64,000 nucleotides of DNA from Streptomyces aurantiacus JA 4570 (lineage in GTDB: Bacteria > Actinomycetota > Actinomycetes > Streptomycetales > Streptomycetaceae): the NCBI RefSeq assembly GCF_000414115.1, contig NZ_AOPZ01000109.1:1-64000 (forward strand), in the 5' to 3' direction. The notes beneath the pieces are model-generated. The model saw nothing but the letters and a program-made list of their open reading frames with translations. It searched no databases and had not been told where the DNA came from. A program made the translations under genes and the position numbers. Below, piece after piece: positions 32,858 through 41,939 of this stretch (position 1 is the first letter of the stretch; every line of letters begins with the position of its first letter).

Positions 32858-34834
32858 CTAGCCGCGGAACCTGAGTACGGTGGTGAACCCCTCGGCGCTG
32901 TCGGCGAATCCGGTGCCGACGAGCGTGGTGGTGGGTTCCTTGCGCCCGAAGCCGGGGGAGTACCAGCCCAGTGGCGGGTCGGTCTCGCCGCGATGCGCCT
33001 GCCAGCGCAGCTGCCCCGGCAGGTGGAGCACCGCGGAGCGGTCATCGCCGTCCCGGGACCACGTGAGCACGGCCCGGTTCCCCACCAGGTGCGCGGTGAT
33101 GGCCGGGCCGAGATGGAACGCCAGGCGTGCGGCCCGGCGCGGGCCGCGCACCTCGTCGACCACCCTCAACTCCTGGCTCTCTGCGGTCAGTTCCACCCGG
33201 CGGCGGTGTACGGAGCGTGGGTAGCCGTCGTGCTCGGCACACCAGTGGGCCGTCCCCCCGTCGGAGGCGCCGGACGGGTCCGCGACCAGGACGCGGCTGC
33301 GGGCGTGCCGGGTCCACAGGAACGGGCCGCCGGAGACGGACTGGTCGGCGCCGTCCAGCTGCAGGGTGTTGTGGCCGAGGGTCGACCGGAAGTACTGCCG
33401 CCACTCGGGCTGCCCGTGGTAGCAGAACGTCCCCGGGTCGGTGAGCACGTCGACCCCGTCGTGCCGGACCTCCACGGACAGCGCGTCCGCGTGGGCGTGC
33501 GCGGCGATGGACAGGAAGCCGTGCGGCCCGCCGTCGCAGCGGCACCAGATCTCCGCCGGACCGCGCAGGATGGTCATGCCCGCGTCGGCGAAGTGGCCCG
33601 GCCGGCTCGCCGGGCGGGTCACGGCCGGTGCGGTGCCCTCTTTCGCGTACGGCCGGATGAGTGCGGCGAGCAGCGGGGTGCGCACATCGGTGCCGGTCAC
33701 CGTCGGCCACCAGTCGAGCCGGCCGAACACGGCGTCCCCGGTGGCGAGGAGCGAGGCCCAGCGGTCGGTGCCCGCGCCGTCCAGGACCAGACCGTGCCCG
33801 TCGTCGGCGTCCCCCTGGCGCGGCGGCCGCAACCGGTTGTCCACGACGGCCGCGAGCGCGTCGGTCATCCGCAGCAGCGTCAGCCGGATCGGCGCGGGGA
33901 CCGGCACGGCGGCGGCATCCGCCTCGGCCACCGCGGCCAGGCCGAGCTCAAGGACAAGGCCGTGGTACTCGGTGGCCAGCTCGCGGTTGAGGCCGGAGTC
34001 GAAGGTGTTGCCGCGCAGGTGCCGCTCCAGCGACCGCAGCGAGTCGGCCCGCCAACGCGCCGAGGCGGGGAACCACGCGAACGCGCAGGCCGCCGCGAAC
34101 TGCCCCGCGGCCTCGGCGATGACGTGGTTGTTCGCCGAGGACCCCCGGCTGGGGAAGGCGGCCAGCCAGCGCTGGTGGTGCCAGATCTGGTTCAGCGCCA
34201 CCGGGTTGCCCTCGAAAAGACCGGCCGCGCCCGGCCAGCCGTCGAGCAGCCTGCGGACCCACACCCAGGAAAGGAGACGGATCCCCAGCTCGATGCCGCT
34301 GATCCAGTGCGCCCCGCGCAGCGGCGCGTTGGCCGCCCACCACGACCGCAGGTGCTCGGCCACCCGCTCCGCGTACCGGTCGTCCCCGGTGATCGCGTAG
34401 GCGGCGGCGAGCACGGTCAGGTACTGATGCCGGGACAGCTCCCAGATCTGCTTGATGTCCCCGACCGCGTCCTCGTTCCGGTACGGCACGCCGAAGGCGT
34501 AGCCCCACGGCGCCCGGCGCCCGGTCTTCGGGTCGTACCACCAGTCCGGGTCGGCCAGGTCGTCGCGGACCACCCCGAAGTACTCGGCGTGCCCGGCCAT
34601 CAGCCGGTCGGCCTCGGCGACGAGACGTTTCGCGGCGTCCGACGGCACCGCGGCGATCGTCCCGGCGGGCAGTACCGCGGTGAACCGGGCGCCGGTGACG
34701 CCCGGGCAGTCCGGCGGCGCCGACCGCCACCGCCGCCTGCGCACCGCGTCGCCCACCCGGCCGCCGACCTCCCGCGGTCCCATCCGGGAGAGCCGCCGCA
34801 GGTACCAGCCCGCACTCGTCGAGCTCACCGTCAT
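32858..34834 (-). CDS. heparinase II/III family protein
   Basis: The 658-residue protein has the alginate-lyase-like alpha-toroid N-terminal half (WELSRHQYLTVLAAAYAITGDDRYAE, WISGIELGIRLLSWVW, SRGSSANNHVIAEAAGQFAAACAF). The beta-sandwich heparinase II/III domain follows: HGFLSIAAHAHADALSVEVRHDGVDVLTDPGTFCYHG and STLGHNTLQLDG. H-A-H-A-D and the G-H-N-T-L motif are the family's conserved catalytic region. There is no signal peptide, as is usual for the version found in capsule clusters, so it may act inside the cell. ATG 34834 overlaps the preceding gene by 4 bp. Confidence 0.9.
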   Translation of the reverse strand: MTVSSTSAGWYLRRLSRMGPREVGGRVGDAVRRRRWRSAPPDCPGVTGARFTAVLPAGTIAAVPSDAAKRLVAEADRLMAGHAEYFGVVRDDLADPDWWYDPKTGRRAPWGYAFGVPYRNEDAVGDIKQIWELSRHQYLTVLAAAYAITGDDRYAERVAEHLRSWWAANAPLRGAHWISGIELGIRLLSWVWVRRLLDGWPGAAGLFEGNPVALNQIWHHQRWLAAFPSRGSSANNHVIAEAAGQFAAACAFAWFPASARWRADSLRSLERHLRGNTFDSGLNRELATEYHGLVLELGLAAVAEADAAAVPVPAPIRLTLLRMTDALAAVVDNRLRPPRQGDADDGHGLVLDGAGTDRWASLLATGDAVFGRLDWWPTVTGTDVRTPLLAALIRPYAKEGTAPAVTRPASRPGHFADAGMTILRGPAEIWCRCDGGPHGFLSIAAHAHADALSVEVRHDGVDVLTDPGTFCYHGQPEWRQYFRSTLGHNTLQLDGADQSVSGGPFLWTRHARSRVLVADPSGASDGGTAHWCAEHDGYPRSVHRRRVELTAESQELRVVDEVRGPRRAARLAFHLGPAITAHLVGNRAVLTWSRDGDDRSAVLHLPGQLRWQAHRGETDPPLGWYSPGFGRKEPTTTLVGTGFADSAEGFTTVLRFRG

Positions 34835-37005
34835 CGCGCCCTCGCCAACGTCACCGGCGCCCCGCCGGCCAGGGCGGCCCGCACGGCGAGGGTGGCCGTC
34901 GTGGTGGCGACCAGCGACTCCAGCGGCACCGGCATCGGCCCGCCGGTCCGCACGGCCTTGACGAACGCGGCCAGTTCGGCCTCCTGGCCCTTGTCCCGGG
35001 CCTTGGGCAGCCGCGAGCTGACCCACCGCTTCCCCGCGTACACCGAGGCCCGGACGAAGTCGTCGAGCCGCAGCACCTTGCCGTCCGCGATGAGGTCGAG
35101 GGTCTCCTTGGGGAAGCCGGGCGAGCCGGTGGTGACGTAGCTGAGGGTGGCGGTGGACCCGTCCGGGTAGCGCAGCACGATCTGCAGGTCGTCGCCGCCG
35201 GCGGTGGCGGTCGCGTACACCGATACCGGGTCGGCCCCGAGCAGCCAGCTCGCGGTGTCGATGAAGTGCCCGCCCTCGCCGGCGAACCGGGTGCCCTCGG
35301 TGCCCTGCCGCAGATACCAGCTGCCGTGGTCGAGACGGCCCGCGTTGACCAGATAGCGCAGGCTCGCCGGTCCGCTCCTGGCGCCGAACCGCTTCCTGGC
35401 CTCCCGCAGCAGCGGCGCGAACCGGCGGTTGAAGCCCACCTGTATCCGGTCGTTGCCGGACTCCTCCACCGCGGCCAGGACGCCGGCCAGCTCGTCCTCG
35501 GTGAGGGCGAGCGGCTTCTCCACGAAGACGGCCTTGCCGGCCAGCAGCGCCTGCCGCGTCAGCTCGGCGTGCGAGCTGTGCCGGGTGACCACGAACACCG
35601 CGTCGATGGACGAGTCCCCGAGCACGGCGTCGAGGTCGGTGGTGGCCTCGGCGAAGCCGAACTTCCGCTGGGCGTTGACCCCGGAGAGCGCGGTGGTGGT
35701 GACCACGGTGGACAGGTCGACGCCGTCGCGCCCTGTCAGATGCGGCAGCAGCATCGATGTCGCGTAATTGCCCGCGCCGATGAACGCCAGCCGCACCTGC
35801 GACTTGGCGGGCCCGACGGGTGTGCCGCCGCTGCGTCGCACGGCGGGCACGGCCACCGCCGGGGCCTCCGCGTCGGCCTCGTACTCGGGATACCGGAACA
35901 GCACGGCCACGGCCTTCAGCTCGCCGTCCTTCAGGCGCCGGTACGTCTCGACGGCGTCGTCGAAGTCGGCGACGTGGGAGACCAGGGGCTCCACGTCGAC
36001 GCGGCCGCGGGCGACGAGATCGAGGAAGCACGCCAGGTTGCGGCGCTCCGTCCAGCGCACGTAGCCGATCGGGTAGTCCCGCCCCTCCAGCTCGTACTCC
36101 GGGTCGTAGCGCCCGGGGCCGTACGAGCGGGAGAAGCGGACGTCGAGCTCTTTCTCGTAGTACGCGTTCCACGGCAGGTCCAGGCGGCACTTGCCGATGT
36201 CGACGACCCGGCCGCGGTCCCGGCAGAGCCGGGCGGCCAGCTCGACGGGCTGGTTGCTGCCGCCACCGGCGGCCAAGTACACCTGGTCCACGCCGTGACC
36301 GTCGGTGAGCTCGGCGACGGCGGTTTCCACGGCCGCGGACGCGGGATCGCCGCAGGCCGCGGCGCCCAGGCGCGCGGCGAGCTCGCAGCGCACCGGGTCG
36401 GGGTCGACCCCGACGACGCGGACTCCCGAAGCGCCAAGGAGCTGCACCACCAGCTGCCCGATCAGCCCGAGACCGATGACCAGCGCCACGTCGCCGAGTT
36501 GCGGCTCGCCGCGGCGGACGCCCTGCATCGCGATCGACCCCACGGTGCCGAAGGCCGCGTGCCGTGGCGCGAGGCCGTCGGGCACCGGGGCGTAGAGGTT
36601 CTTCGGCACCCAGTTCAACTCGGCGTGCAGCGCGTGCTCATTGCCCGCGCAGGCCACCAGGTCGCCGACCTTCACATCGTCGATCCCGGTGCCGACCCGC
36701 TCGACCACCCCGCACAGCGAGTAGCCCAGCGGCGTGTACGAGTCCAGCTTGCCCATCACCTTGCGGTAGGTGGCGGGCACCCCGTTGGTGGCCACGCTCT
36801 GCATGACCTTGGCCACCTGGTCGGGACGGGAGCGGGCCTTGCCCACCATCGACATGCCCGCCTCGGACACCTTCATGAGCTCGGTCCCGGTGGATATCAG
36901 CGAGTAGGCGCTGCGGACCAGCACGCCGCCCGGCTTGCACCCCGGCACCGGCACGTCGAGCACCGCCAGCTCGCCGCTCTTGTAGTTCTGCACAACCTGT
37001 TTCAC
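34831..37005 (-). CDS. bi-domain oxidoreductase (MDR dehydrogenase fused to Gfo/Idh/MocA)
   Basis: The 724-residue fusion has two parts. Residues about 1-350 are a medium-chain dehydrogenase with Rossmann motif VALVIGLGLIGQLVVQLLGASGVRVVGVD. Residues about 380-724 are a Gfo/Idh/MocA oxidoreductase with VRLAFIGAGNYATSMLLPHL and the VFVEKPLALTEDEL motif carrying the conserved E-K-P. The pair is common in polysaccharide clusters beside heparinase-like genes, and the two domains probably act in sequence on a nucleotide sugar or uronic acid. GTG 37005 has GAGGAG just upstream. The zinc ligands of the first domain are not complete, so it may use a metal-free mechanism. Confidence 0.9.
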   Translation of the reverse strand: MKQVVQNYKSGELAVLDVPVPGCKPGGVLVRSAYSLISTGTELMKVSEAGMSMVGKARSRPDQVAKVMQSVATNGVPATYRKVMGKLDSYTPLGYSLCGVVERVGTGIDDVKVGDLVACAGNEHALHAELNWVPKNLYAPVPDGLAPRHAAFGTVGSIAMQGVRRGEPQLGDVALVIGLGLIGQLVVQLLGASGVRVVGVDPDPVRCELAARLGAAACGDPASAAVETAVAELTDGHGVDQVYLAAGGGSNQPVELAARLCRDRGRVVDIGKCRLDLPWNAYYEKELDVRFSRSYGPGRYDPEYELEGRDYPIGYVRWTERRNLACFLDLVARGRVDVEPLVSHVADFDDAVETYRRLKDGELKAVAVLFRYPEYEADAEAPAVAVPAVRRSGGTPVGPAKSQVRLAFIGAGNYATSMLLPHLTGRDGVDLSTVVTTTALSGVNAQRKFGFAEATTDLDAVLGDSSIDAVFVVTRHSSHAELTRQALLAGKAVFVEKPLALTEDELAGVLAAVEESGNDRIQVGFNRRFAPLLREARKRFGARSGPASLRYLVNAGRLDHGSWYLRQGTEGTRFAGEGGHFIDTASWLLGADPVSVYATATAGGDDLQIVLRYPDGSTATLSYVTTGSPGFPKETLDLIADGKVLRLDDFVRASVYAGKRWVSSRLPKARDKGQEAELAAFVKAVRTGGPMPVPLESLVATTTATLAVRAALAGGAPVTLARAR

Positions 37006-37017
37006 CCGAGCTCCTCT

Positions 37018-37069
37018 TGTTTCCACGCCGTCAAGCCGCCTGCTGTTTCCACGTCGTCAAGCCGCCTGG
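37018..37069. repeat. 26-bp tandem duplication across the asnB stop codon
   Basis: tgtttccacg-c/t-cgtcaagccgcctg is present at 37018-37043 and 37044-37069 with one internal mismatch. The tca at 37057-37059 is the minus-strand stop of the asparagine synthase gene, and the other copy lies in the spacer before the next gene. Confidence 0.85.
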
Positions 37070-38994
37070 CTCTGGCCGGAGCCAGAGGTCGCGCCGCGAT
37101 ACCAGTACTCGAGGGTCAGCACATGCCACAGATGCTTGGAGAAGTCCCGCTGCCCGGCGGCGTCCTCGGCGACCATCCGCGCCAGCGCGTCGCGGCGCAG
37201 GAACCCGGAATTGACGAGCACGCCGTCGTGCACCACCTCACGCACCAGCGGCGCCAGATCCCGGCTCATCCAGGCACGCAGCGGGGCGCTGAACAGGCCC
37301 TTGGGCCGGTACACGATCTCCCGGGGCAGGATCGAGGACGCCGCCTCCTTCAGGACGGCCTTGCCCTGCCGTCCGACGATCTTGCGATCGCCGGGCACGG
37401 CGAACGCCGCCTTGACCACCTCGACGTCCACGTACGGCACCCGCACCTCGGTCGACGCGGCCATGCTGGAGCGGTCCGTGTAGGCGAGGTTCAGGCCCGG
37501 CAGGAACATCCGGGCGTCGCCCAGGCACATGCGGTTGACGAAGTCGGCAGGGTCATCGAGGTCGTTGTCCTCGTAGATGTCCGCGTGCTCGGTCAGCACG
37601 TCGTCGACCGTCCCGGCCAGGTCCGGATCGATCAGGGCGAGCAGCTCCTCCTGGTCGTACATGGTGTAGCTGCGCCGGAACGCGGTCTCCTCCGGCAGCT
37701 CGGCGAAGGACAGGAACCGCTTCGCGAAGCGCACCGACCGGTACCCGCGGCGGGCCGAGGCGACCGGCAGCCGGTCCACCACCCCGGACAGGCCGCGCCG
37801 CAGCGGCCGCGGGACGCGCTGGTAGCGCAGCGCGAGCAGGTTGGCCAGGTGCTTGCGGTACCCGGCGAACAGCTCGTCGGCGCCCATCCCCGAGAGCATC
37901 ACCTTCACCCCGGCCTCCCGGGCGGCCTCGCAGATCAGGAACGTGTTGATCGCCGCGGGGTCGCCGATCGGCTCGTCCAGGTGGTACGTCATCTGCGGCA
38001 GCAGGTCGAGCACGTTCGGGGCGATCTCGATCTCGTGCAGGTCGACCCCGAACCGCTCGGCCACCTGCCGGGCGTAGCGCAGGTCGTCGGGCATCGCCTC
38101 GAATTTGGCGTCCTCGGCGCGGAACCCGATCGTGTAGGCGGAGATCCCGGGTCGGTCGCGGGCCGCGAGGGCGGTCAGATAGCTGGAGTCGAGACCGCCG
38201 GAGAGGAAGGTCGCCACGGGTACGTCGGAGAGCAGATGCCGTCGGGTCGACTCCTCGACGACGGCGGCCAGGTCCGGCTGCTCGCCTGCCCGGGCCCGCT
38301 CCCGGCCCTCGGCGGCGACGTCCTTCAGGTGCCAGAACCGGCCGCGGTCCACCCGCCCGCCGGGCCGGAACCGCAGCCAGCTCCCCGGCGGCAGCTTCTC
38401 CGCCTCGCGGAACGCGCAGCGCGAGTCCGGCACCCAGTAGTACAGCAGCGAGGCCACCAGCGCCGCGTGGTCCACCTGCAACGACCCACCGGTGGCGGCG
38501 GCGAGCGCCTTGAGCTCGGAGGCGAACACCACACCCGCGCCGCGCCGGAGCAGGAACAGCGGCTTGATGCCCAACTGGTCGCGGGCAAGGACCAGTTCAC
38601 CGGTTCGCTCGTCGAAGATCCCGAACGCGAACATGCCGCGCAGCCGAGCCAGGCAGTCGGTGCCCCAGCGCCGCCAGGACTCCAGCAGCACCTCGGTGTC
38701 GGAGGTACCGCGGAAGCGCACCCCGGCGGCCGCCAGCTCGGCCCGCAGTTCGGGCGCGTTGTACAGCTCGCCGTTGTACGTCAGGGCGAGGCCGCCCGAG
38801 ACCATCGGCTGGGCGCCGGTCTCGGACAGGTCGATGATGGCGAGGCGGCGGTGCCCGAGGTGCACTTCGCCGTCACCGGCGGGGTGGCTGTACCGGCCCG
38901 CCCCGTCCGGGCCGCGGTGGGTGAGGGTGTCGGTGAGCCGGTCGGTCACGACCTTCCCGTCCGGCCATTGATACGTACCTGCGATGCCACACAT
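37057..38994 (-). CDS. asnB: asparagine synthase (glutamine-hydrolysing)
   Basis: The 645-residue protein has the Ntn-type glutaminase domain starting at Cys2 (CGIAGTYQW, then THRGPDG and LTYNGELYNA) and a C-terminal synthetase domain with the ATP-pyrophosphatase motif SGGLDSS at 265-271. In exopolysaccharide clusters such paralogues probably amidate a carboxyl group, for instance of a uronic acid, rather than feed protein synthesis. This fits the nearby nucleotide-sugar 6-dehydrogenase. It starts 3 bp after the Wzz-like gene. Confidence 0.9.
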   Translation of the reverse strand: MCGIAGTYQWPDGKVVTDRLTDTLTHRGPDGAGRYSHPAGDGEVHLGHRRLAIIDLSETGAQPMVSGGLALTYNGELYNAPELRAELAAAGVRFRGTSDTEVLLESWRRWGTDCLARLRGMFAFGIFDERTGELVLARDQLGIKPLFLLRRGAGVVFASELKALAAATGGSLQVDHAALVASLLYYWVPDSRCAFREAEKLPPGSWLRFRPGGRVDRGRFWHLKDVAAEGRERARAGEQPDLAAVVEESTRRHLLSDVPVATFLSGGLDSSYLTALAARDRPGISAYTIGFRAEDAKFEAMPDDLRYARQVAERFGVDLHEIEIAPNVLDLLPQMTYHLDEPIGDPAAINTFLICEAAREAGVKVMLSGMGADELFAGYRKHLANLLALRYQRVPRPLRRGLSGVVDRLPVASARRGYRSVRFAKRFLSFAELPEETAFRRSYTMYDQEELLALIDPDLAGTVDDVLTEHADIYEDNDLDDPADFVNRMCLGDARMFLPGLNLAYTDRSSMAASTEVRVPYVDVEVVKAAFAVPGDRKIVGRQGKAVLKEAASSILPREIVYRPKGLFSAPLRAWMSRDLAPLVREVVHDGVLVNSGFLRRDALARMVAEDAAGQRDFSKHLWHVLTLEYWYRGATSGSGQSQAA

Positions 38995-38997
38995 GTC

Positions 38998-40548
38998 CTA
39001 CCGCCCCTCCTCGTCGCTGTCCGGGACTCGTGCGGCCCGGATCGGCAGCCGCTCCGTCCGCGGCCGGCCCGTCCCGTTCTGCCGGGCGGGCCGCCCGCTA
39101 TGGCCCCGCAGCGCGATGTGCGTCCCGTCCCACAGCGTGCCGTCGGTCCGGTCACGCGGATCGGGGTCGATGAGCACCACACCGATCACCGGAATGCTCT
39201 GGTCCGCGAGCTGCCGTGCCACGGTGTGCAGCCATGCGGTGCTGCCGTGCCCGGCACGCACGACGAGCACGGTCCGGCCACCGAGGTACTGGAGGTCGGT
39301 CCACGCGGTGCCGGGCGCGACCGAGCCGACGCCGAGCCGGCGCGCCTGCTGCGCGGCGCCCTCGGCATGCTCGCCACTGACCACCTCCGGGTCTCCGGTG
39401 TTCCGGCGGCTGTTGGCGAGCTGCGGACCGGGCAGGCCGTCGACGACGACCACGGGCCCCTCCGCGGCCAGTGCCCGGGCGAGGTCCAGGGCGATCACGC
39501 TCGTGCTGCGCGCACAGCCCAGTTCAAGGAGCGACACCGGTTCGGTCGAGCCGCGCACGGTGCGGGCCAGGGTCGTGGTGAGCCTTGCCCGTGCCGCCCG
39601 GGTCCGTCGGCGCTGCCAGGGCCTGGCCGGCCCGCGGGGCGGGCGGCGCAGCTCCGCTATGACCGAGGCGCCCAGGTGCGCCGCGATCTCCCGGCGCAGC
39701 ACGGGGCGGTCCGCCACCACCGCGCCGACCGCGGCCACCGCGAGTCCGAGGACGAGTCCGAGGAGGAGCCCGATCGCGGCGTCGGTGACAGCGGCCTTGG
39801 GCAGGGAGTGCCGCACCGCGCGCGGGGCGTCCACGATCTGTGTGCCGGCGATGAGCTTGGGCGTGCCGATGCGCGCCTCCTCGGCGCGCTGGTCGAAATC
39901 GGTGATCCGCGAGGTGAGTTCGGCCCGGCGGGCGAAGAGCGTCTCGATGCCCGCCGACGCCTCCGGGTCGCTCTCCGGCGATCTGTCCCCGATCGCCTTG
40001 TTGACCTTGGCGAGCTCGTCCCGCATTCGGTCGCGTTGGCCGCGCAGGGCCTTGGCCTCGGCGTTCGCGGCTTCCCGCATCCGCTTCACATGGTCCGCGA
40101 CGAACGCGTCGGCGAGGGCCTTGGCCCGGGCCACCGCTTCCGTCTCGCTGGCACCCGTCACATCGATCTGGAGCAGGTTGTTGGTCAAGCCGGTGCCCCG
40201 GTAGTCCCGCATGAAGTCCTCAGGGTTTTCCCGGGAGTTGAGGGACCGCAGGGCCTTGTCGGCGATCCGCGTGGTGCCCAGCAGCTCGACGTCGGTGCGG
40301 ATCAGCGTTCCGGTGTCGTTCGGCTGGTCCTCCTGATGCACGACAAGGACCTTGGTCACCGCGCTCGGCGGCGGCGGCACCGCGCTCGGCGGCGGCGGCC
40401 GCAGGACCGCCACCGCCGCGCCGGCCAGCAGTCCAAGGAGCGCCAGGGCGCACCAGAGGCGGCGGCGCCTGCGCACGGCCGCCATCAGTGCCTGCAGATC
40501 AAGCAGCGGAGCGGCGGCCGACGACTCCGCGGTCTTGCTCGTCGTCAC
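38998..40548 (-). CDS. Wzz-like chain-length regulator with degenerate kinase-like domain
   Basis: The 516-residue protein has two membrane helices, one near residue 35 (LWCALALLGLLAGAAVAVL) and one near residue 255 (AAIGLLLGLVLGLAVAAVGAVV). They enclose an extracytoplasmic, partly coiled region, the Wzz arrangement, with FMRDYRGTGLTNNLLQIDVTGA. The cytoplasmic C-terminus resembles a BY-kinase fold (STSVIALDLARALAAEGPVVVVDG) but has no Walker A, so it is probably not catalytic. Two 8-residue proline repeats (PPPPSAVP and following) lie after the first helix. It overlaps the other Wzz-like gene by 4 bp. Confidence 0.82.
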   Translation of the reverse strand: MTTSKTAESSAAAPLLDLQALMAAVRRRRRLWCALALLGLLAGAAVAVLRPPPPSAVPPPPSAVTKVLVVHQEDQPNDTGTLIRTDVELLGTTRIADKALRSLNSRENPEDFMRDYRGTGLTNNLLQIDVTGASETEAVARAKALADAFVADHVKRMREAANAEAKALRGQRDRMRDELAKVNKAIGDRSPESDPEASAGIETLFARRAELTSRITDFDQRAEEARIGTPKLIAGTQIVDAPRAVRHSLPKAAVTDAAIGLLLGLVLGLAVAAVGAVVADRPVLRREIAAHLGASVIAELRRPPRGPARPWQRRRTRAARARLTTTLARTVRGSTEPVSLLELGCARSTSVIALDLARALAAEGPVVVVDGLPGPQLANSRRNTGDPEVVSGEHAEGAAQQARRLGVGSVAPGTAWTDLQYLGGRTVLVVRAGHGSTAWLHTVARQLADQSIPVIGVVLIDPDPRDRTDGTLWDGTHIALRGHSGRPARQNGTGRPRTERLPIRAARVPDSDEEGR

Positions 40549-41939
40549 ACCGAACCTCCCGTCGCGTGGCCGCGCGCCGCGAGCGCCGGAGCGGCCTCGT
40601 CCGGAGGCTGCCCGGGGGACCGCGTCGGACGGGCCCGGACCGGGCCGGCGACGACGATGCCGACGACCTCATGCCCCGCGTCCGCACAGGCCCCGGCGAT
40701 GCCGGCGAGTTCCCCGGCGGTCCAGCTGCCCGCGCTGAGCACGACCAGGGCGCCGGACTCGGTGCCGCGGTCCGGCACCAGCGGCCGGGACACCGAAACC
40801 CCCACCACCCGCAGCACGGGGTTTCCTCTGCGCGAAGAGCTCGGAGTCGGATCGCTCTCGGCCTCGGCGACGAGCTGCCCGGCCGCCCGGCGGGCGATCT
40901 CGTCGCCGTCCGGGACGACGACCAGCAGCCGCCCGGGGGCCGGCAGTTGGTCCCGGAGGCGAGCGAACACCCGTCGGTAGCGGATCTGCCTGCCGGCCTC
41001 GCCGCCGGACGGCTGCGGGGCCGGTACGTCCCACCGGGTGTCGAGGCCGAGGAGCCAGCGGATCCAGGCCCGCGGGCCACGGCCCTCGGGCCGGTGCGCG
41101 GGCCGTTCACCAGGGACGTCGACGGTGCCGAGGAGCATGGAGCCCAGCGCCGCGGCGATCTCAGGTTCGGTGCGCAGCCGGCGGCTCACCCGTGCGGCGG
41201 CGAGATGGCCGATGACCGCGGACAGGAAGAACAACAGGGCCCCGGCGGCGATGAGCTGCGTCCGCGTCGGCGCTGACTCGCCGGTCGGCCGGGCCGCCGG
41301 CCCCATGACGACCATGTTGGCCTTGTTGGCCGCCGGGTCGGCCTGGTCCAGCTTCTTCATGGCCTCCTGCAGCGCGGTACGCAACTTCTCGAGCTCTGTG
41401 CGGCCCTGCACGCTCTCCACGGTCTGCCCCGGATCGGCCGCCTCGGCCATGTCGGTGATGCGGCGGCCGGTCTGCACCACCAACTTCCGCAGCGTCTCGG
41501 GCCCGGCCGCCGCTTCGGGGTCGGTGGTGTCGCCCGCGAGCCGCGAGGCGAAGGCGACGAACTGCTGCGCGACTTGGTCGGAGAGCCGCTGCGCGCCCTC
41601 CGGGGTGTCGGCCGTCCCCGAGATCTTGATGATGTTCCCGTCGGCGGCCTTGGCGCTCACTCGGTCCCGCAGCTCGGTGCCGCTGACCTCGGGGCCGAGG
41701 GCGGCGGCGGCGCGGTCGACCACCGCCGAACTGGCCGCTATCTCCGCCTGGGTCAGCAGCTCGCGCTCCTCCCACTGCCCCGGCAGCAGTACCGATGCCG
41801 ACGTCGTGTACCGCGGCGGAAACACCAGCGAGGTGCCGTAGCCGACGAGCGCGCCCACCACGGTGAGGACGGCGAGGAGCCGCCAGCGCCGGCGGAGCAT
41901 CCGCCCGATCGTGACCAGGCGTATCGTGTCGTCGCTCAA
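40545..41939 (-). CDS. Wzz-like polysaccharide chain-length / export protein
   Basis: The 464-residue protein begins with a Wzz domain: IGRMLRRRWRLLAVLTVVGALVGYGTSLVFPPRYTTSASVLL, membrane helix and extracytoplasmic beta start. A helical region then includes ELEKLRTALQEAMKKLDQ, and a second membrane helix (about residue 230) is AAGALLFFLSAVIGHLA. The cytoplasmic tail (about 255-464) has a Rossmann-like run (LLVVVPDGDEIARRAAGQLV) without a P-loop. With its neighbour it probably controls polymer length or gates export. Overlapping junctions with both flanking genes. Confidence 0.83.
   Translation of the reverse strand: MSDDTIRLVTIGRMLRRRWRLLAVLTVVGALVGYGTSLVFPPRYTTSASVLLPGQWEERELLTQAEIAASSAVVDRAAAALGPEVSGTELRDRVSAKAADGNIIKISGTADTPEGAQRLSDQVAQQFVAFASRLAGDTTDPEAAAGPETLRKLVVQTGRRITDMAEAADPGQTVESVQGRTELEKLRTALQEAMKKLDQADPAANKANMVVMGPAARPTGESAPTRTQLIAAGALLFFLSAVIGHLAAARVSRRLRTEPEIAAALGSMLLGTVDVPGERPAHRPEGRGPRAWIRWLLGLDTRWDVPAPQPSGGEAGRQIRYRRVFARLRDQLPAPGRLLVVVPDGDEIARRAAGQLVAEAESDPTPSSSRRGNPVLRVVGVSVSRPLVPDRGTESGALVVLSAGSWTAGELAGIAGACADAGHEVVGIVVAGPVRARPTRSPGQPPDEAAPALAARGHATGGSV

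Noticed and set aside
35266..40980. Plus-strand open frame of 1904 codons
   Set aside because: It is antisense to heparinase-like, bi-domain oxidoreductase, asnB and Wzz-like genes that have clear domains; long antisense frames are normal at this GC content.
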